Origin: Gemmata massiliana
GTDB lineage: Bacteria > Planctomycetota > Planctomycetia > Gemmatales > Gemmataceae
Reading direction: 5' to 3'
Length of the DNA: 64,000 nt
Assembly (NCBI GenBank): GCA_000531095.1
Contig: HG799465.1
Location: 243,324 to 307,323, forward strand
Shown: one piece after another, positions 59,410 to 64,000 of the stretch
Numbering within the stretch: position 1 is the stretch's first letter
How the letters are laid out: every line of letters begins with the position of its first letter
Position numbers and translations under genes: made by a program
Notes under the pieces: generated by a model
Told to the model about the DNA's origin: nothing
Seen by the model: only the letters and a program-made list of their open reading frames with translations
The model's database searches: none

Positions 59410-60438
59410 TCACCGGCTCGGTCGAATTACCTCCTCCGCGAACCGCTCCATTTCCTCCAATTGCGGGCTGCATTGCAAGAGCAGTAGGTTCACGCCCGCG
59501 GACTCGAACGCCTTCACGCGGTCGAGGACTTGCTGCGGGGTGCCGATGAGCCCGCTGCGGAGCCCGCGGTTGGACACGGAGTAGTCTTCGAGCGACACGC
59601 GCTGTTCGAGCTGCGTGCCCGCGAGCCACTGCTGGTAGTTGTGGTACCCCGCGGCCGATTGCTTCACGTCCGTGATGCGGTTCAGCTCGTTCTTCGCTTC
59701 GGCTTCGGTGCCCCGCACGATGCTGTACCCGGCCACGCCATAAATCATCGGCCCCAGGCCGAAACCCTCGCGGCGCCGGCGCATGTCCGCGATCTTCTCG
59801 GCGATGCGCTCGGGCGGGTCGCCGTGCATCACGTAGGCGTCGCAGGTTTTTGCGATCAGGTTCTTCGCGGTTTCCGATTCACCCCCGGCGTAAATCACCG
59901 GGCGCGGCTTGCTCGCGGGCTTCGGCTGGAGCACGTTGTCCTGCACGCGGTAGTACTTCCCCTCGAAACTGAAGTGGTCCTGCTTCCACACGCCGTCGAG
60001 CACGGAGAGCCATTCGGCGGTCCGGGCGTAGCGGTCGTCGTGCTGCTCGAAGTGGACGCCGTACTTGGTGGCCTCGTCCTTCCACCAGCTCGAAACGACG
60101 TTCAGCGACAGGCGCCCGCCCCCGCCGATGTGGTCGATGTTCGCGGCCTGTTTCGCCAGGAGCGCGGGGCTGTGGAACGTGGGGCGCACCGCGACCATCA
60201 GTTCCAGCTTGGACGTGACCGCGGTGAGCGCCGCGGCCGTGCTCCATGCGTCGAGGGACGGGGCTTCTTCCCCCTTGATGTCGTTGAGGTTTAGTTCCGC
60301 GACGAGCGAGAGGTCGAACCCGATCTGCTCGCTGCGGATCGCGAGCCGCTTGCTGTACTCCCACGTGGGCGCCATGTTCTCGTCGTCGACGTTGCGCAGC
60401 CACCCACCGAACACGGGCATCCAGTAACCGTAGCGCAT
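59410..60438 (-). CDS. LLM-class flavin-dependent oxidoreductase (SsuD/SfnG-like)
   Basis: 342 residues, bacterial-luciferase TIM barrel. RYGYWMPVFGGWLRN, RSEQIGFDLSLVAELNLND, VTSKLELMVAVRPTFHSPALLAKQAANIDHIGGGRL-like core and NVVSSWWKDEATKYGV are the FMN-site blocks of alkanesulfonate/dimethylsulfone monooxygenases. Expected to use reduced FMN and oxygen; no flavin reductase is adjacent. Lies 10 bp after the SUKH-like gene in a run led by an ATP-grasp ligase, so its substrate may be a ligase product and not a sulfonate. ATG 60438 has AAGGACT upstream. Confidence 0.87.
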   Translation of the reverse strand: MRYGYWMPVFGGWLRNVDDENMAPTWEYSKRLAIRSEQIGFDLSLVAELNLNDIKGEEAPSLDAWSTAAALTAVTSKLELMVAVRPTFHSPALLAKQAANIDHIGGGGRLSLNVVSSWWKDEATKYGVHFEQHDDRYARTAEWLSVLDGVWKQDHFSFEGKYYRVQDNVLQPKPASKPRPVIYAGGESETAKNLIAKTCDAYVMHGDPPERIAEKIADMRRRREGFGLGPMIYGVAGYSIVRGTEAEAKNELNRITDVKQSAAGYHNYQQWLAGTQLEQRVSLEDYSVSNRGLRSGLIGTPQQVLDRVKAFESAGVNLLLLQCSPQLEEMERFAEEVIRPSR

Positions 60439-60448
60439 GTGACAGTCC

Positions 60449-60928
60449 TTACTTTGGTTCCGTCTGGTTCCCGTATCGGTCCCGGGCGTGGTAGTAGTCA
60501 TAAGGCGGGTCATCGTCCGTCAGTATCGCGGCCAGTTCATCCAGTGAGGCGGCGAACGGGAAAAACACTTCGCGCACGCTGGCTACGTGCCACATCGTCT
60601 CGTGGCAGATGTACCCCGCAGCGCCCAAATGTTCGCGAACGTCGATGGCGACGGGATCACCGTTCGGGCACCCGCCGACAATCAAAAGCCCGTCACGAAT
60701 TGCGATTGGTACGAAGTCTTTGTCGTTTGCTCCCAGTATCCCCTTTTCGGAATAGAAATTGAGCGCTCTGACCCCGCCCGCTTTTCCGAGGACGTAGCGG
60801 CTCACAACAGCGACGGCCTGTTCGGACAGGCCGTGGGAGCGGAGCCAATCGAGGAATACTGAACTGGGCTTACCCGGTTTGCCGCCGTATGTGCGATTGA
60901 GGTCCAGGAAGCGGGTGTCATTGTGCAT
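60449..60928 (-). CDS. SUKH (SMI1/KNR4)-like protein
   Basis: 159 residues. FVPIAIRDGLLIVGGCPNGDPVAIDV, then GAAGYICHETMW and REVFFPFAASLDELAAIL fit the SUKH fold, where 'GD-hA-D' and the terminal F--SF-E-L helix are typical. Many SUKH proteins are immunity factors of polymorphic toxins, others have housekeeping roles; no toxin gene is next to it. It sits inside a tight operon (41 bp after the ATP-grasp gene, 10 bp before the LLM gene). Confidence 0.7.
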   Translation of the reverse strand: MHNDTRFLDLNRTYGGKPGKPSSVFLDWLRSHGLSEQAVAVVSRYVLGKAGGVRALNFYSEKGILGANDKDFVPIAIRDGLLIVGGCPNGDPVAIDVREHLGAAGYICHETMWHVASVREVFFPFAASLDELAAILTDDDPPYDYYHARDRYGNQTEPK

Positions 60929-60969
60929 GCTGTGTCCGAATCGGCTGGGTGGGCACATGCTGGGGGCAT

Positions 60970-61920
60970 TTACTTCGCCCGCGCCACCAGATAATCGACG
61001 AGCCGGGCGAACGGGTCAAATCCGACCACGTTGACCGCGTCGGCCACGAAGTTGGAGAGCGCGTTGACATCGTAATAGACGATTTTGCCGTCGCGATCAT
61101 CAACCATGTACTCGATCCCGCCGACGTCGATCCCGGCCGTCTGCATGATCTTCTCGCACGCCGCGATCACCTCGGGCGGCGGCGTGTAGCCCTCTACCTT
61201 CAGCCCGGTTTTCGGCGCGTCAATGGGGCACGCGGCGCGGACCAGTTCGACGCCGTCCGCGCGCTGGCAGATGTCCGCGGGGCACAGGTTGAACGATTCG
61301 CCGGTGGTGTAAACCTTGATCGCGTAGAGGAATTTTCCGCCGAGCGTTTCGACGCGGGTGATGTGCCCGCCGCGTGCCGGCACGAACTCCTGCACGAGCG
61401 CGGTGTGGTCCACGCCGAAATCGAGCTGGTTCGCTTCGACCGCCGCCGCGAGAACGTCGCGCGACGCGAACTTCACGATCCCCGCGCCGCTCCCGCCAAT
61501 GTTGGCCTTCACCACCACCGGGAAGCGCAAGCCCTCGCTCGCCTCCACCGCCTTCGACGGGTGATTAATCACGCGCGAGTGCGGGTACGGCAGCCCGAGC
61601 GATTCGAGCAGCGTGAGCTGCCGCGCCTTGGAAATCTCGGTGGAAAAGCCGTTCAGCCCGTTCACGACCGGCACGCCGAGGCGCTCCAGGTGGGCCATAA
61701 ACCCGACCGTGAAGAACATCCCCTGTACCCCGCCGCGCAGGTACGCGGACGGGCTCATGCGGTTGAACACGAGCGCGTAGGGCGACGACTGCTCGCCCGG
61801 GTCGTAGACGTGCGCGCGCGGGTCGAGCCGGACGAACGGGATGTCCCGGCGCTCCAGTTCCGTGAACAGCGGCCGGAACCAGTCGGGGTGCTCGTGGTAG
61901 ATGGCGAACGGCTTCCGCAT
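60970..61920 (-). CDS. RimK-like ATP-grasp ligase
   Basis: 316 residues. N-terminal domain FAIYHEHPDWFRPLFTELERRDIPF, then the ATP-grasp core: STEISKARQLTLLESLGLPYP, FPVVVKANIGGSGAGIVKF (nucleotide Lys and glycine loop), ALVQEFVPARGGHITRVE, and the metal ligands in GGIEYMVDDRDGKIVYYDVNALSNF. Forms an amide or ester bond through an acyl-phosphate; donor and acceptor unknown. First gene of a five-gene minus-strand operon with a SUKH-like protein, an LLM oxidoreductase and two Gemmata-type proteins. Long gene-free region upstream holds the promoter. Confidence 0.85.
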   Translation of the reverse strand: MRKPFAIYHEHPDWFRPLFTELERRDIPFVRLDPRAHVYDPGEQSSPYALVFNRMSPSAYLRGGVQGMFFTVGFMAHLERLGVPVVNGLNGFSTEISKARQLTLLESLGLPYPHSRVINHPSKAVEASEGLRFPVVVKANIGGSGAGIVKFASRDVLAAAVEANQLDFGVDHTALVQEFVPARGGHITRVETLGGKFLYAIKVYTTGESFNLCPADICQRADGVELVRAACPIDAPKTGLKVEGYTPPPEVIAACEKIMQTAGIDVGGIEYMVDDRDGKIVYYDVNALSNFVADAVNVVGFDPFARLVDYLVARAK

Positions 61921-62052
61921 GTCGGACCCTCAAGGGATGCCAACGATTGTAGCCGCGACAGTCCCTCGCGTCACGCGGGTGCAATTTTCAATGTGGATAA
62001 AAATTCACTTATATTATTGTAAGCACTGAATCGATAGCGTAAAATACGGGGT
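61921..62052. other. promoter region of the ATP-grasp operon
   Basis: A+T-rich stretch at 61981-62045 (AATGTGGATAAAAATTCAC, TATATTATTGTAAGC) in an otherwise G+C-rich zone. On the minus strand TTTATCC and TATAAG-like words could serve as promoter elements; exact boxes cannot be fixed by eye. No ORF. Confidence 0.4.
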
Positions 62053-62206
62053 ATGCGGTCGCTCCTGGGTACACGGTCGGCGCGGGTCGGCTGGCGAAGC
62101 AACGTCCGCACCATGCGGGTGGCGGTTTCAGAACGGGGGACACGCGCCGGCACGGTGTAGGTCGCCAATCGGCCCGCGTCGACCGTGCGCCCAGGAGCGA
62201 CCGCAT
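62053..62206. repeat. 154-bp imperfect palindrome
   Basis: Left arm ATGCGGTCGCTCCTGGG (62053 on) matches the complement of the right arm CCCAGGAGCGACCGCAT (ending 62206). Over the outer 26 bases 24 pair; the next 18 (62079-62096 with 62163-62180) pair at 14. A smaller hairpin CCGCA...TGCGG is inside. It lies between the ATP-grasp promoter and the gene at 62355 and is unlike the other palindromes in the window. Confidence 0.8.
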
Positions 62207-62354
62207 TCCAAGAGATTGGCGAACGGCCGGTGTAAGCCGGTCGGTGAGAGGCTCCTCCTGCGTATCACCGCAAAGCACGAGCGAACGACCCGTATCGGCC
62301 GATCAGTATGCTGAATAGTTTCTGCCAAGTGCGAAAGTGATGGAGGTGAAAACG

Positions 62355-62711
62355 ATGTACGGCGTCCCCAGTGAGTTAGACCTGAACTTTCTTCACGGCT
62401 CCGAGTTGATTCAGGTTCGCTTGGGCGTGCATCAGGTGCAGTTCATCTTTCACCCGGTCGGGGCTATCAATGTGGATGGCAAGTGGGAGCATCTGGGAGC
62501 GGATGGTTCGGTATTGGATCAGAGCGAGCCAGCTCCCCGAACCCGGCCTTTCCAGCTCCATCGACTGCTGGGACAGCGCGTCACGCAAACGCAAGTTACC
62601 CCGCCGACTTCCATTGCCGTGCGGTTCGAGAGTGGAGATACGCTGCGGATATTCGATAGCTCGAAGGAGTACGAGTCATTCACCATTCAGCCCGGTGACA
62701 TCGTGGTCTGA
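62355..62711 (+). CDS. conserved small protein, function unknown
   Basis: 118 residues: LDLNFLHGSELIQVRLGVHQVQFIFHP, GAINVDGKWEHLGADGSVLDQSE, LHRLLGQRVTQTQVTPPTSIAVRFESGDTLRIFDSSKEYESFTIQPGD. A beta-rich single domain; I recall similar unnamed proteins (possibly DUF6188-like) widely in bacteria. GGAGG lies 9 bases before ATG 62355, so shorter than the open frame. No signal peptide. Confidence 0.65.
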   Translation: MYGVPSELDLNFLHGSELIQVRLGVHQVQFIFHPVGAINVDGKWEHLGADGSVLDQSEPAPRTRPFQLHRLLGQRVTQTQVTPPTSIAVRFESGDTLRIFDSSKEYESFTIQPGDIVV

Positions 62712-62821
62712 ACCGGTTCAATCGCTTGAGAGCGCTGTTGCAGCACTGTGAGCAGGGCGTCGGTATCATTTCTTCATTGAGCAGGAGCCGTTAGGAACCA
62801 TCGCACACGGGAGGACGGGTC

Positions 62822-63283
62822 GTGCCAGGTGGAACATACTTGTACCGGTGCGACCACTGCCCACTCATCCTCGAAGTCGGCGGGGGAACCGCCTGGAGAG
62901 AGGACGGGACCGTCATTCAGGAGGACGTTTGGGTCGCGTGCGGGACGTGCGGCACCATGCACCGACTGACCGCGCGCGACGGTACCTGCCAGGTGACCGC
63001 CTTCCCGGGTCCGGTTCGAGGGATGCGGACCGTGACTATTCTCGACGCATGGGGCGACCCGGCCGAGACCTCCGAGTTCGCAGTGGAGGGGGAGCTGCGT
63101 CAGGCCGGGGAGCATGCCGGTGGTATCGCGAACCTCGGCCAGCTCCCGTGCGACCACTGCGGACAGATCGGGCGGATGGTGACGGTAGCAGATTTGCGGG
63201 CTCCCGATGGCCGGTACCGCGAAGTGGATTGTCCGGTGTGTGCCCACCCGCTGGACGGGTTCGGCCTCACGGACTGGATATGA
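62822..63283 (+). CDS. zinc-ribbon protein with four CxxC pairs
   Basis: 153 residues. C-x2-C pairs in LYRCDHCPLILEVGG, VACGTCGTMHRL, LPCDHCGQIGRM and DCPVCAHPLDG: two zinc ribbons, one per half. GTG 62822 is preceded by GGAGGACGG. Probably cytoplasmic; may bind nucleic acid or another protein. Unrecognised beyond the ribbons. Confidence 0.65.
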   Translation: MPGGTYLYRCDHCPLILEVGGGTAWREDGTVIQEDVWVACGTCGTMHRLTARDGTCQVTAFPGPVRGMRTVTILDAWGDPAETSEFAVEGELRQAGEHAGGIANLGQLPCDHCGQIGRMVTVADLRAPDGRYREVDCPVCAHPLDGFGLTDWI

Positions 63284-63842
63284 CCGCCTGAGTGGTGCCG
63301 ATTCTTCATTCGGCGCGAGGTATTCAGGGGCAACGAGTGGGCGGCTTTCCGAAAACGTGAGCAAATGTTAGCATGGAACGCTTTGGTATTGGAATTTCCA
63401 GGCGTTTATCGCGAAGCACGGCCACAAAAGGCGGCAAAAATGGAAGCGGATGTTAGCCGCGCGGGGCAAAAAACGTCGAGATTGTAGCAACTCACCGCCA
63501 GGAAGCGGGCGTTACGCGGCGCTCGCGAACGGTCGCTGCGCGAACGTGTGAAGCTCCCATACCGCATCGAGCGCGGCGAAGAACCGCTCGCGCGTGTGGA
63601 CCGCGGGGACTTGTGCCGCCCGCGTGCCCAGAGCCTTCCGCCAACCGGGTGCCGCGAGCCGTTCGCGAACCACTGCGGCCGTGCCACTCGGGTCGGTTCG
63701 CATGTCGATCGAGATGGCCGCGGCGCAGCGAGCAACTCGTCGTACCGGTCGAGCAGGCTGGTGACGGTGCGCGGGCCGAGTTGCACCGCGCGGCGGGGCG
63801 TCGAAAACGATCAATCATAAAGGCAATATTCAGAATGAATAA
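63284..63842. other. 559-bp region without an intact gene
   Basis: ATGTTAGC words at 63366 and 63460 recur from 23.6 kb. On the minus strand 63512-63780 has codon use like coding DNA (ISIDMRTDPSGTAAVVRERL, LAAPGWRKALGTRAAQ, TRERFFAALDAVWEL) as if the C terminus of a transferase-like protein, but its N-terminal part runs into non-coding sequence. Probably a truncated gene beside IS debris. Confidence 0.4.
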
Positions 63843-64000
63843 CTGACGTGTGCTACGAAAGTGGGTGTGTTGCAGGAGTTCGCCATCGCGTACAACTTGG
63901 CCCACGTGGTGATGTGCGAGGCCGGGCACCGTCAGGGCGTGAGCCCGGAGCGGATCAGCTTCGCGGGCGCACTGCGGTGGCTCTCGTCCGCGCCGCCCGG
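63843..64000 (+). mobile_element. C-terminal fragment of an IS4-family transposase, cut by the window edge
   Basis: Open frame to the edge: LTCATKVGVLQEFAIAYNLA, HVVMCEAGHRQGV, SPERISFAGALRWLSSAPP. The pattern V-GVL-E-A-YNL-----M--A--QGV-P-RISF--ALRWL is the end of the IS4-type DDE transposase after the catalytic Glu. A stop (63840-63842) lies directly upstream, so the fragment lacks its catalytic core within the window. Confidence 0.7.

Noticed and set aside
62009-62278. 89-codon minus-strand ORF upstream of the ATP-grasp operon
   Set aside because: It covers the arms of the 154-bp palindrome and has no homology or start signal.
63512-63814. Minus-strand ORF as a complete gene
   Set aside because: The C-terminal 65 residues look coding but the first 35 do not, no ribosome site is present, and it borders IS debris; kept only as part of the gene-poor interval.

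Overview
The window reads as chromosomal DNA from a planctomycete of the Gemmata group (Gemmataceae). The basis is high G+C, two proteins with the TIGR02996 'repeat-companion' domain, a TIGR03066 paralogue, DUF1501 and DUF1559 proteins, an ECF sigma factor with a long C-terminal extracytoplasmic part, many small lipoproteins, and four members of a family that starts MTEAEW and ends DLVLGKE. I recognise these as lineage-typical; I could not search a database.

Layout. 0-10.7 kb: methyltransferase (cut by the left edge), MTEAEW protein, degenerate hydrolase, CysC, two exported proteins, M28 peptidase, ECF sigma fusion, Nif3-like protein. 10.7-20 kb: UPF1-like helicase, GNAT, TIGR02996 proteins, exported GDPD, NtrC-type regulator, S9 peptidase. 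20-23.3 kb: the two halves of a Tm-1-like system (PEP-hydrolase-like TIM barrel and Tm-1-like ATP-binding protein) and an IS3 remnant. 24-36 kb: DUF1501 protein, two micro-lipoproteins, ECF sigma/anti-sigma pair, a SelW-like selenoprotein missed by ordinary ORF calling, a DUF1559 lipoprotein, a GAF kinase with a receiver-XRE regulator, a HEAT protein, LarE. 37-54 kb: lipopolysaccharide inner-core genes (lpxK, hldE, waaF, several WaaP/InaA-like kinases, two GT4 transferases, hldD), with smpB and others between. 54-64 kb: coaB/coaC, TIGR03066 protein, an accessory tract of paralogues, and a compact five-gene minus-strand operon (ATP-grasp, SUKH-like, LLM flavin oxidoreductase, two Gemmata-type proteins), ending in an IS4 remnant.

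Three things stand out. (1) A family of about 100-170 bp palindromic elements sits inside four conserved genes (helicase, Tm-1-like, tandem kinase, CoaC) and is translated as Pro/Gly-rich linkers; copies B and D are the same element in opposite orientation. (2) Positions 27994-28233 encode a CxxU SelW-like selenoprotein with an in-frame UGA and a well-placed SECIS-like hairpin. (3) Five conserved genes carry one- or two-base frameshifts, each at or near a short homopolymer, so either the assembly has homopolymer errors or several genes are genuinely broken; this affects how B and the tandem-kinase copy should be read.

The 38-54 kb genes fit one job: lipid A 4'-phosphorylation, ADP-heptose synthesis, heptosyl transfer and core phosphorylation, which implies a true LPS outer membrane. 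The selenoprotein predicts that the host genome encodes selA/B/C/D.
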